This document shows positions 1-6,267 of a stretch of DNA of 9,718 nt, piece by piece; positions within the stretch are counted from its first letter, which is position 1, and the number at the start of each line of letters is the position of its first letter. The notes beneath the pieces were generated by a model, which worked only from the letters and a program-made list of their open reading frames with translations, was not told where the DNA came from and searched no databases. Origin of the DNA: Candidatus Saccharimonadota bacterium (GTDB lineage Bacteria; Patescibacteriota; Saccharimonadia; Saccharimonadales; Saccharimonadaceae); the NCBI GenBank assembly GCA_020428265.1, contig JAGQND010000027.1, positions 1-9,718 on the forward strand, given 5' to 3'. The translations under genes and the position numbers were made by a program.

Positions 1-574
1 GTTGGCGGAAACTTAGAGCCACCATAAAGCCGCTATAGAACCACACGCCTTCGAGAATGATATTATAAGCGATTAGGTTACGTATGAAGTCTTTTTTACC
101 TTCTGTTGTAGTTATGTCAACAGTTTCTTCTGTCATACGCTTGATGTACTTAGTTTCGAACTCTTCTTTGCGAGCCATACTTGGGGTCTCAACGTGAGAG
201 TTGTATGCTGCGTCGCGGTCAATCGGGAATGTTTCGAGTATATACTCAAACGACATACAGTGATTGGCTTCTTCCCACATCTGCTTAGCTAAATACAAGT
301 GACACTCAGCAGCATTGACATATGGGTACACACCAAATGCTAGAGCTTTATTTACCAGTAGTTCGTTGGGGTTAAAGTAGCTTATAAGGAACGTAAACGC
401 GTGACGCTCTTCCTCGGTCATTTTGTCCCAGTCAGCTAAGTCTTGAGCCAGCTGAATTTCGTTTGGAAACCAAGTGTTAGCAACCGCTTGGTCGTATAAA
501 TCTTTTGCCCACTGATAGTTAATTGGGTGTAGCAATAGTGCGTCTTGGATACCACTTCCTAAAATACCTGCCAT
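1..574 (-). CDS. nrdB: Ribonucleoside-diphosphate reductase beta subunit (R2), class Ic-like, 3' part cut by window edge
   Basis: R2 houses the metal cofactor that generates the radical used by NrdA to reduce ribonucleoside diphosphates. Only the first 191 residues lie in the window; the last two metal ligands and the C-terminal tail are beyond position 1. The start is the ATG at 574, preceded by AAAGGAG with a 6-nt spacer. Visible ligands are Glu71 (codon 362-364), Glu102 and His105 in an ExxH motif, and Glu175 in a LEGVWFY helix. The intervals 71-102-105-175 equal those of Chlamydia trachomatis R2 (E89, E120, H123, E193, from memory). Position 109, the radical-tyrosine site, is Phe (codon TTT, 248-250), followed by Tyr111, matching chlamydial F127 and Y129. 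Trp35 fits the conserved radical-path tryptophan. This indicates a class Ic Mn/Fe enzyme without a tyrosyl radical. It is the last visible gene of the nrdA operon, 33 nt after the small ORF. An R2-like ligand-binding oxidase is less likely because of the NrdA partner and the ligand spacing. Confidence 0.95.
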   Translation of the reverse strand, partial: MAGILGSGIQDALLLHPINYQWAKDLYDQAVANTWFPNEIQLAQDLADWDKMTEEERHAFTFLISYFNPNELLVNKALAFGVYPYVNAAECHLYLAKQMWEEANHCMSFEYILETFPIDRDAAYNSHVETPSMARKEEFETKYIKRMTEETVDITTTEGKKDFIRNLIAYNIILEGVWFYSGFMVALSFRQ

Positions 575-607
575 AATTTTCTCCTTTATTAGACTTAACG
601 GCCTATT

Positions 608-781
608 TTACTCACATCCGTCGCAAATTGTAAGTGATGCTGGATCAATTGGTGCCGAAATCGTACCTTTTGACTTAGCATCTTCGTCGGCTAGCGCCTG
701 TGCTGCTGCCATTGCTTTGTCGATAGCTGCTAATTTTTCTTCTAGTGTCATTTCGTCGCTTATTATTTGGTTTGCGTTCAT
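608..781 (-). CDS. 57-residue small protein between nrdA and nrdB, ending in CDGCE
   Basis: This small ORF starts at the ATG at 781, about 8 nt after a GAGAGGG Shine-Dalgarno, and ends with TAA at 608. It lies 86 nt after the nrdA stop and 33 nt before nrdB, on the same strand. I do not recognise a named family. Residues 8-38 look helical and amphipathic, rich in Ala, Glu, Asp and Lys (EEKLAAIDKAMAAAQALAD). Residues 40-51 are a Pro/Ser/Ile-containing linker, and the protein ends in Cys53-Asp-Gly-Cys56-Glu57. Those are its only cysteines. Many class I NrdA proteins end in a CxxC or CxxxxC pair that re-reduces the active site, and the NrdA here has none, so this may be a separated redox tail acting in trans (inference). 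A small metal-binding or thioredoxin-interacting protein is an alternative. A weak internal promoter (TTAACG, 17 bp, TAAAAT at 841 to 813) could boost this ORF and nrdB. Confidence 0.8.
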   Translation of the reverse strand: MNANQIISDEMTLEEKLAAIDKAMAAAQALADEDAKSKGTISAPIDPASLTICDGCE

Positions 782-867
782 TTTTATACCCTCTCTTACC
801 CTATGTTTTGTTATTTTATGTTTATGCTCGTACCACGTTAAGACGTATTTTCTCTCCGTCGCATAGT

Positions 868-3273
868 CTATACCCTCTTTGCGAAGCCGAATCCTGACTT
901 CTTGGCGCCTTCGCCTGTTTTCTTTACAATTTCTTCGGTTTTATTAACTGTCGTTGTGCTCTGCTCGGCCTGATGTCGCGGCTTGGAGTGCAAGTAGTAT
1001 GTAGTTTTTAGCCCGCGCTTCCAGCCTTCCATGTATATGTTGTCTAGGTCATCTATATTGCGAGTTTCTAGATACATATTGCGGCTCACTGCTTGGTCTA
1101 CCCACTTTTGCGCACGCGATGCTACCTCTATAAACGATAGCGGCGATAGCTGGAAACAAGTCTTGTAGATGTCTTTGAGGTGCTGCGGCACGTCTAGATT
1201 GGTTAGGTCACCCATTTCTACAAGTAGTTGCTCTTTTACACTGTCCCATAGGCCAAGTTCTTTGAGGTCGCGCACTAGGTTTTCGTTAACTTCTAGGAAT
1301 TTGCCATTTAGTGTACTGCGACTAAATATTTGGCTAAACTGTGGGTCAAAACCAGGAGTTGTGCCAGCCACGTGAGCTATGTTCGCAGTAGGCGCTACGG
1401 CCATAAGTGTGGCGTTACGCATACCTTTTTTGGTCTTTTTGCGTAGTGTTTCCCAGTCCATGCGTGTTTTGCGGCTAATATTCACTTTTAGCTTGCGGTC
1501 TTTGCTATGAACTTCTACTAAATCGATTGGTAGCAAGCCTTGGCTCCAGCCACTACCCTTGAAGTCTGGGTATATACCGCGAGTTTTAGCTAGGTTTGCA
1601 GATTCGTCGATGGCGCTGTAGCTTATGTATTCTACAAGCTGGTCTACTAGTTCGTAAGCTTCTTCGCTTTCGTAGCTATAGCCCATTTTCTCTACTACAT
1701 CGGTAAAGCCCATCACGCCGAGGCCAAGTGCGCGTGTAGACTGCACACTATTGATAGCTTCTACTACAGGAGTGTTGGTGATGTCGCAAAGGTTGTCTAG
1801 CTGGCGCACTGCACTGCGAGCTGCTAGGTCTAGGCGCTTCCAGTCCCACTCTTTGGTTTCGCGGTTTAGAAATGCCGTAAGGTTGATACTCACAAGGTTA
1901 CAAACTGCAATATTTTTGGCATCGTTTGGTAGAGTGATCTCGGTACATAGATTAGACGAGTGGATCGTGCCAGTATTGTTGTTTAGCGCACGCACGTTGA
2001 TGCTGTCCTTCCACGTAATCCATGGGTGAGCAGCCGCCTGAAGTGCTGTGAGAATCTGGCGCCACTGCTTGCGTGCAGGTACCTTTTCAAATATACGCAT
2101 GTCGCCAGCTTCAGCCTGCTTTACGTACTCAGCATAGCGCTTGCTAAATGCCGAACCGTAAAGTTCCGTTAGGTCAGGAGTTTCAGCTGGGTCAAACATG
2201 TACCAGTCTTTGTCGGCGTCTACGCGCTTCATGAATTCGTCGCTCAAGTAGCAGGCGATGTTGGCAAAACGTGTGCGGTAGTATGGGTCACCGGCGTTAG
2301 CGCGAAGGTCCATAAACTGCGGGAAGTTAATATGCCAATTTTCCATGTATATAGCTGCGGCACCGGCTTTTTTGCCCTTGCGACTAACTGCAAATAGTGC
2401 CGTGTCGATCATTTTCATAAATGGTAGCGGGCCAGTAGATACAGTGTTAGTAGTTTTTACTGGGCTACCTGCAGCGCGGAGTTTCGTCATACTCATGCCT
2501 ATGCCACCAGTACCCTTTGCAATCCACATAGTGTCGCGGACTGATTTAGCGATTGACTCCATGTCGTCTTCGACATCTATCACAAAACAGTTGCTGAGCT
2601 GCGGGAACGAACCACCGGCGTTTACACGAGTTGAGCCGCCAGGTAGATACTCAAGCCTACTCATGTGATCGTAAAAGTCTAGCGCAGCTGCTGTAGGGTC
2701 TTTTTCATTAAAGCTAAGGCCCATAGCTATACGCATATGCGTGAACTGAGGCGTTTCAATAGCTTGGCCATCTTGTTGGCGCAAAGCGTAGCGGTTTTTG
2801 TTTGTTATTACGCCCAAGTATTTACTTAGTTTGTCGCGGCTAGGCTCTAGCGCTGCAGCGAGCTTTTTAAGGTCAAATACCTTTTCGTCAGCCATTCGCT
2901 TGTCTAGTAAGCCCTCTTTTACGGCAGATTTTAGATATTTAGGGAATTCTTTGGCATGTAGCTTCTTTAGCTCGTCTTCGTTTTTGTACTCGCCCAAAAT
3001 ATTCTTATATAGGTTCTTTAGTTGCAGGCGAGCCGCAATCACGTCGAAATCTGGGTCATCTTTGACATTCTGCAAAGCTGTTTGTATGACGGTTTCGTCG
3101 AGTTGCTCGGTAGTTATGCCGTCAAAAAGTGTTAATTGTAGTTCGGTAGCCACTTGTACTACCTTAGAAATCTGATCTGGAAGCCCCTCACTGGCTTCAA
3201 CTAGCGCCAAATTGATTTTGTTGGCGTCGAATGGCTCGCGGGTGCCGTCGCGTTTTACCACATTGATACTCAT
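868..3273 (-). CDS. nrdA: Ribonucleoside-diphosphate reductase alpha subunit (R1), class I, lacking C-terminal redox cysteines
   Basis: The 801-residue catalytic subunit reduces NDPs to dNDPs using a radical delivered from NrdB. Residues about 4-92 form an ATP-cone (VVKRDGTREPFDANKIN), the overall activity switch. Active-site residues are Cys229 (SNCFVID), the NLCTE motif with Asn441, Cys443 and Glu445, and Cys458 (VCNLVSINL); these correspond to E. coli C225, N437/C439/E441 and C462. Tyr759-Tyr760 (TTYYL) match the radical-transfer pair Y730/Y731. The 41 residues after them contain no cysteine and end Lys/Gly-rich (KKSGFGFAKRV), whereas E. coli R1 has C754 and C759 there. The stop is TAG, and readthrough would add only nine residues. 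Start: ATG at 3273 behind AAGGGGG with a short spacer. It is the first gene of the nrd operon, with a long leader and NrdR-like boxes over its promoter. The active-site cysteine set and the adjacent R2 rule out class II. Confidence 0.97.
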   Translation of the reverse strand: MSINVVKRDGTREPFDANKINLALVEASEGLPDQISKVVQVATELQLTLFDGITTEQLDETVIQTALQNVKDDPDFDVIAARLQLKNLYKNILGEYKNEDELKKLHAKEFPKYLKSAVKEGLLDKRMADEKVFDLKKLAAALEPSRDKLSKYLGVITNKNRYALRQQDGQAIETPQFTHMRIAMGLSFNEKDPTAAALDFYDHMSRLEYLPGGSTRVNAGGSFPQLSNCFVIDVEDDMESIAKSVRDTMWIAKGTGGIGMSMTKLRAAGSPVKTTNTVSTGPLPFMKMIDTALFAVSRKGKKAGAAAIYMENWHINFPQFMDLRANAGDPYYRTRFANIACYLSDEFMKRVDADKDWYMFDPAETPDLTELYGSAFSKRYAEYVKQAEAGDMRIFEKVPARKQWRQILTALQAAAHPWITWKDSINVRALNNNTGTIHSSNLCTEITLPNDAKNIAVCNLVSINLTAFLNRETKEWDWKRLDLAARSAVRQLDNLCDITNTPVVEAINSVQSTRALGLGVMGFTDVVEKMGYSYESEEAYELVDQLVEYISYSAIDESANLAKTRGIYPDFKGSGWSQGLLPIDLVEVHSKDRKLKVNISRKTRMDWETLRKKTKKGMRNATLMAVAPTANIAHVAGTTPGFDPQFSQIFSRSTLNGKFLEVNENLVRDLKELGLWDSVKEQLLVEMGDLTNLDVPQHLKDIYKTCFQLSPLSFIEVASRAQKWVDQAVSRNMYLETRNIDDLDNIYMEGWKRGLKTTYYLHSKPRHQAEQSTTTVNKTEEIVKKTGEGAKKSGFGFAKRV

Positions 3274-3365
3274 ATTCCCCCTTGGTGTATTTATTTAATA
3301 TTGTTCACACATTCCCTCACTCCGGCGGTCTCTCAGGTCACCGTACACAAGGTGCAATTAGAAGC

Positions 3366-3388
3366 CACTACTGTCACTGACAGTAGTG
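3366..3388 (-). other. Perfect hairpin in the nrdA 5' leader
   Basis: CACTACTGTC at 3366-3375 is followed by a 3-nt loop and its exact complement at 3379-3388, giving a 10-bp stem in the nrdA leader. No U-tract follows it on the minus strand, so it is not a typical terminator. Closer to the start codon, 3301-3308 can pair imperfectly with 3343-3350, and a short CGGT/ACCG stem (3326-3329 with 3340-3343) lies inside. The leader is therefore potentially structured. I do not recognise a known riboswitch class. Confidence 0.5.
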
Positions 3389-3431
3389 CGGTGATTCTTC
3401 CGTCTTGCAAAATATGTATTTATGTTGAACT

Positions 3432-3447
3432 ACTATATATATAGTGT
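3432..3447 (-). promoter_or_regulatory. NrdR-like box 1 (start-proximal)
   Basis: ACTATATATATAGTGT (plus-strand reading) matches the NrdR consensus ACACWATATATWGTGT at 14 of 16 positions. It covers about +3 to +18 relative to the predicted nrdA transcription start. NrdR is the ATP/dATP-sensing repressor of ribonucleotide reductase genes. The nrdR gene itself is not in the window. Confidence 0.75.
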
Positions 3448-3456
3448 CTACATAAA

Positions 3457-3485
3457 ACTATAAACCCTACATATATGGTTTTCAA
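3457..3485 (-). promoter_or_regulatory. nrdA operon promoter (-35/-10)
   Basis: On the minus strand TTGAAA (3485 to 3480) is followed by a 17-bp spacer and TATAGT (3462 to 3457), a good sigma-70-type promoter. Transcription would begin near 3450, giving a leader of about 177 nt. The spacer is almost entirely filled by NrdR-like box 2, so repressor binding would block RNA polymerase directly. Confidence 0.7.
3464..3479 (-). promoter_or_regulatory. NrdR-like box 2 (inside the promoter spacer)
   Basis: ACCCTACATATATGGT (plus-strand reading) matches the NrdR consensus at 12 of 16 positions. It begins exactly 32 bp from box 1. Functional NrdR boxes characteristically come in pairs about three helical turns apart, so the spacing supports both sites. 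Confidence 0.65.
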
Positions 3486-3547
3486 GCATTTTAAATAAGT
3501 ATTTTTAACTACAAGCGATTTAACAGATTATAGTGTTGTAAATAAAG

Positions 3548-3575
3548 TATCATACGCTATATGTAGCGTATGATA
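3548..3575 (-). terminator. Hairpin terminator downstream of the padR-pspC operon
   Basis: TATCATACGCTA at 3548-3559 pairs perfectly with 3564-3575 around a 4-nt TATG loop (12 bp). It begins about 23 nt after the stop codon of the membrane protein gene, and on the minus strand it is followed by a weak T-rich tract (CTTTATTT). It separates that operon from the nrdA promoter. The stem is A+T-rich and the tract imperfect, so termination efficiency is uncertain. Confidence 0.65.
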
Positions 3576-3598
3576 TCAATTTTAAGCTACACCTTATA

Positions 3599-5206
3599 CT
3601 ACTCGTTGTTGCTCACATAATTCTCGTCGCCGATAGTTAATTTAGCGCAACCAGTCTTGTATTCTGACTGCGTTAGAGTCGCCTGACCGTTGTACTCTAC
3701 ATTGCCAGATGCCACGCTTACAACCTGTACGTAGGTTTCGCGAGAGCCTTCAGAGGAACCGCACACATTTGGCTGAGTCACCTTAAGGTTTTCTACCACA
3801 CCGGCGTCAACTTTTAGGTTCTGCTTCGAATCCACCACTAGATTGCGTACCCTTGCCGAGCCAAGGTCGACGGTCGCATCGCCACCACTTACATTTAGCT
3901 CCTCGTAACTCCCCATGATAGACACAGAATTACCGTTAACTACGTTGATATTTAGTGATTTTGACACTTTACCATCGTACGACACTGATAGATTACTCTG
4001 CTGGCCATTGATACTAAGCGAGCTAAGGCGCGGGCCATAAATGGTAAGTGTTGTGCCTGGGTAGTAGCCACGGCGGAGTGATGGTAGTTTGCCGGCATTT
4101 AGCTTCAATTTGGCAGTAGTACCATCTACGGTTATGTCAGCTTTGGCACTATTTAAACCTTTAAGCTCATAGTGCGGATCGTCCGACACCACATAGTTTA
4201 CGTAGTTATCAAACCCGCCTTCACTATTAGTAGTTATATCGAGCGTGTTTATAGACTTAAATTCGCCACTTAGCGGCCTGTTGACCGTACTCGTACTAGC
4301 TTCTATAGCTTGATTGGCGCGTTGACTATCGGCATATATCAGCCCGCCATATACACCCACCGATGTTAAGCCAAGTATAAATGAGGTAGCTACAATAGCC
4401 GTAATTTTAGTGTTCAATACGCCACGAATTAGTGCGTAAGCTATGGTACTAAGGAATACGACTAGGAACACGAGGCCAGATATAACAACTCCGCCCGTAA
4501 TCCAGTCTCCACGGTATACTTCGTCGATACCGTGCATAATATTACTGCTCGGGAATAGTAGTGCTTGCAGCGAAAGTCCGGTCACTAGCAGTACAACACC
4601 AAGTGCCGCACCAATAGCCATGATGGCAAATACTATGCGCAAAGCTAACGCAAATATAGGAGTTTTGGCAGCTACCTTGTCTTGGCTAGCCTCCAAGATT
4701 GCGCGCGCATTTGCCACCTTGCCTTCTAGTAGCAACTTGTCGGCGGCAGATTTGGTAGGCGGCAACAGTACCCAAAGTACTGCATATAGTGCCGCCGCAA
4801 AGCCAAACGATACCAGCATCAACACTATGAATCCGAGGCGAACAAATAAACTGCTCACGCCAAAATATTTAGCTATGCCGCTTAACACGCCGCCAAGTAG
4901 CGCACCGTCTGTATCGCGAAATAGGCGTTTCTCGCCCACCGGCAGCTCTACATCTTCGTCACTAAAGTCACTCGGCGCACCCAGGGTGTCACGCACAGCC
5001 TCCACATCTGCAAGAGTAATCACCCCGCCAGCCGTCACGCCACGCTCGGCCAGTAACTCCACCACGCGCAGCTCTATATCATTTACTATATCTTCGTCGT
5101 CGAGCGCTACCTTTAATTGTTTAAAATATTTCTCCAATTCTTTCTTGGCGCCGACTTCTACATCGTACGCAACTTTTGCTATATGTATTCGCGTAATTTC
5201 GTTCAT
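3599..5206 (-). CDS. Membrane protein with HAAS-like N-terminus, PspC domain and adhesin-like beta C-terminus
   Basis: A 535-residue multidomain membrane protein, probably a sensor or envelope-stress effector (inference). Residues about 1-85 are a soluble helical region ending VITLADVEAVRDTLGAPSDF, resembling the HAAS/DUF1700-type domain that often accompanies PadR regulators. Residues about 93-150 are a PspC domain (KRLFRD...LGGVLSGIAKYFGV, then hydrophobic and WVLLPP). Further hydrophobic segments lie near 183-220, 236-263 and 270-293. The remaining 240 residues are Ser/Thr/Asn/Val-rich with alternating hydrophobics and fit a DUF2807-like beta-helix exposed outside the cell; two late cysteines could form a disulfide. 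I chose the ATG at 5206 rather than the in-frame GTG at 5212, because AAAGG at 5213-5217 sits 6 nt before the ATG. It begins 10 nt after the padR stop, so the two are co-transcribed. The domain calls are pattern-based. Confidence 0.9.
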   Translation of the reverse strand: MNEITRIHIAKVAYDVEVGAKKELEKYFKQLKVALDDEDIVNDIELRVVELLAERGVTAGGVITLADVEAVRDTLGAPSDFSDEDVELPVGEKRLFRDTDGALLGGVLSGIAKYFGVSSLFVRLGFIVLMLVSFGFAAALYAVLWVLLPPTKSAADKLLLEGKVANARAILEASQDKVAAKTPIFALALRIVFAIMAIGAALGVVLLVTGLSLQALLFPSSNIMHGIDEVYRGDWITGGVVISGLVFLVVFLSTIAYALIRGVLNTKITAIVATSFILGLTSVGVYGGLIYADSQRANQAIEASTSTVNRPLSGEFKSINTLDITTNSEGGFDNYVNYVVSDDPHYELKGLNSAKADITVDGTTAKLKLNAGKLPSLRRGYYPGTTLTIYGPRLSSLSINGQQSNLSVSYDGKVSKSLNINVVNGNSVSIMGSYEELNVSGGDATVDLGSARVRNLVVDSKQNLKVDAGVVENLKVTQPNVCGSSEGSRETYVQVVSVASGNVEYNGQATLTQSEYKTGCAKLTIGDENYVSNNE

Positions 5207-5216
5207 ATGCACCTTT

Positions 5217-5558
5217 CTATAGTTTTTTTAGCGCTTTATTGAGCGCAGTTATTTTGGTTAATACCAGTTCTGCAACTTCGTTGCCAGCTTTTGTGGCCAC
5301 GTAATATTTACGTGGCGGCCCCTGCTCACTCTCGTGCCATTCGTAGCGCAGCAAGCCGTCTTTTTGCAGCCTGCTAAGCAGTGGATACACCGTACCCTCT
5401 ACTACCACCAAGTCGGCCGCATGCAGCTTGGCAATTATGTCGCTCGTGTACTGTGGCACACTGCGGCATATCGCCAACACGCAGTACGCTAAGTATCCTT
5501 TACGCAACTGCACCGCCAGCTGGTCAGCGTATTCTTTGTTGCTATTCTTACTTGTCAT
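5217..5558 (-). CDS. PadR-family transcriptional regulator
   Basis: This 113-residue protein is a compact winged-helix repressor of the PadR family. Visible hallmarks are the helix-turn-helix core (residues about 20-65) with EGTVYPLLSRLQKDGLL, then the wing with GPPRKYYVATKAG, and a short C-terminal helix for dimerisation. Members usually repress their own operon and a neighbouring transporter or stress gene. The start ATG at 5558 has no Shine-Dalgarno, and a promoter ends exactly 6 nt before it, so the transcript looks leaderless. The start codon itself lies inside the palindrome CATAGTACTATG, a candidate autoregulatory operator. The gene is first in an operon with the PspC-type membrane protein and is divergent from the rightward genes starting at 5680. 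The ligand cannot be inferred. Confidence 0.95.
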   Translation of the reverse strand: MTSKNSNKEYADQLAVQLRKGYLAYCVLAICRSVPQYTSDIIAKLHAADLVVVEGTVYPLLSRLQKDGLLRYEWHESEQGPPRKYYVATKAGNEVAELVLTKITALNKALKKL

Positions 5559-5604
5559 AGTACTATGTTATACCAAGTACTATATATTGTCAATACATAG
5601 TACA
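5556..5604 (-). promoter_or_regulatory. padR promoter with candidate PadR operator repeats
   Basis: On the minus strand TTGACA (5593 to 5588) is followed by 17 bp and TAACAT (5570 to 5565), placing the start of transcription at the A of the padR ATG. A 15-bp spacer to TATAAC (5572 to 5567) is an alternative. Three related motifs cover the promoter: the perfect palindrome CATAGTACTATG (5556-5567), AAGTACTATA (5575-5584) and ACATAGTAC (5595-5603). Their arrangement over -35, spacer and +1 suggests autorepression. Confidence 0.6.
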
Positions 5605-5621
5605 CACTTAAATTCAAATCA

Positions 5622-5675
5622 TTGAAAATGCTTATACTTAAAGATATACTAAGCTTATATAATAAACAAAAGGAG
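5622..5675 (+). promoter_or_regulatory. Promoter and ribosome binding site of the 184-residue membrane protein gene
   Basis: TTGAAA (5622-5627), a 17-bp spacer and TATACT (5645-5650) form a good promoter with a start near 5657. AAGGAG at 5670-5675 lies 4 nt before the ATG at 5680. No AGTACT motif is present in this promoter, so it may not share the proposed PadR control. Confidence 0.7.
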
Positions 5676-5679
5676 CAAT

Positions 5680-6234
5680 ATGCGACGCGACGATGTAGAC
5701 AAATTAGTATCAGCAACAGGCCTAGTATTGGCAATAGTATTTATCATTACATCTGGTGCTCTGTATTACACCTACCAGTTTGTACATGGGCAAGTTAGCT
5801 CACAGCTAAGCAGCGAAAAAATCACTTTCCCAGCAGCTGACTCCAAAGCCTTCACTTCCCTACCTCAAGATTCGCAGGACGCCATAAAACCACACGCCGG
5901 CAAAGCACTCGAAACTGGTGCACAGGCCGAAATATTCGCCGATAAATACATAAAAGTACACCTAGATAAAATCGGTGGCGGCAAAACATACTCCGAGCTA
6001 AGCTCTGAAGCTATGGCAAACCCTAGCGACAAAGCACTAGCTGGCAAGGTAGAGTCAATCTTCCGTGGTGAAATGCTACGTGGTGTACTACTAAATGCCT
6101 ACGCATTTGACACTATGGCCATAATTGCAAAATACGCAGCCGTAGGTGCGCTCGCAGCCAGTTTTGTACTAGCAATACTATCTTCGTTAGGCTTCCGTCA
6201 TGCCAAAAAGGTGAAGTCGCGCCGCAAGAAATAA
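5680..6234 (+). CDS. Two-helix membrane protein of an actinobacterial-type uncharacterised family
   Basis: A 184-residue protein of unknown function. A short N-terminus leads into a transmembrane helix at about residues 8-33, an extracytoplasmic domain of about 110 residues, a second helix at about 143-168, and a very basic cytoplasmic end (KKVKSRRKK). The central part contains ITFPAADSKAF, QAEIFADKYIKVHL, GGGKTYSEL and FRGEMLRGVLLNAYAFD. From memory this layout and the GGKTY motif match short membrane proteins of Actinobacteria that databases often mislabel as aromatic ring-opening dioxygenase LigA; no dioxygenase features are visible here. It has its own promoter and Shine-Dalgarno and lies 33 nt before the ABC ATPase gene, so readthrough into the exporter genes is possible. 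The family assignment needs a database search. Confidence 0.85.
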   Translation: MRRDDVDKLVSATGLVLAIVFIITSGALYYTYQFVHGQVSSQLSSEKITFPAADSKAFTSLPQDSQDAIKPHAGKALETGAQAEIFADKYIKVHLDKIGGGKTYSELSSEAMANPSDKALAGKVESIFRGEMLRGVLLNAYAFDTMAIIAKYAAVGALAASFVLAILSSLGFRHAKKVKSRRKK

Positions 6235-6251
6235 GCGCGGTACCTCAATTT

Positions 6252-6267
6252 GTACTATAATTAGTAC
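6252..6267 (+). promoter_or_regulatory. ABC operon -10 element within a PadR-like palindrome, leaderless start
   Basis: TATAAT at 6256-6261 lies 6 nt before the ATG at 6268, so transcription should start at the start codon; no Shine-Dalgarno precedes it. The whole element sits in the inverted repeat GTACTATAATTAGTAC (GTACTA and TAGTAC arms, 4-nt centre), matching the AGTACT motifs over the padR promoter. No good -35 is seen at the expected place, which overlaps the end of the preceding gene. Confidence 0.6.

Noticed and set aside
1..574. NrdB as an R2-like ligand-binding oxidase, which also lacks the radical tyrosine
   Set aside because: It lies in an operon with nrdA, and the 73-residue spacing from Glu102 to Glu175 fits class Ic R2 better than the shorter spacing I recall for the oxidases.
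868..870. Readthrough or frameshift joining NrdA to the CDGCE small ORF
   Set aside because: Readthrough of TAG adds nine codons before TAA, the small ORF is in another frame, and it has its own Shine-Dalgarno and ATG. Separate proteins fit better.
3366..3388. The nrdA leader hairpin as an intrinsic terminator
   Set aside because: Neither strand has a T-tract directly after the stem.
4443..5222. Plus-strand 259-codon open frame opposite the PspC-type gene
   Set aside because: Ser/Thr-rich low-complexity antisense shadow of a well-supported minus-strand gene, without a ribosome binding site or recognisable motifs.
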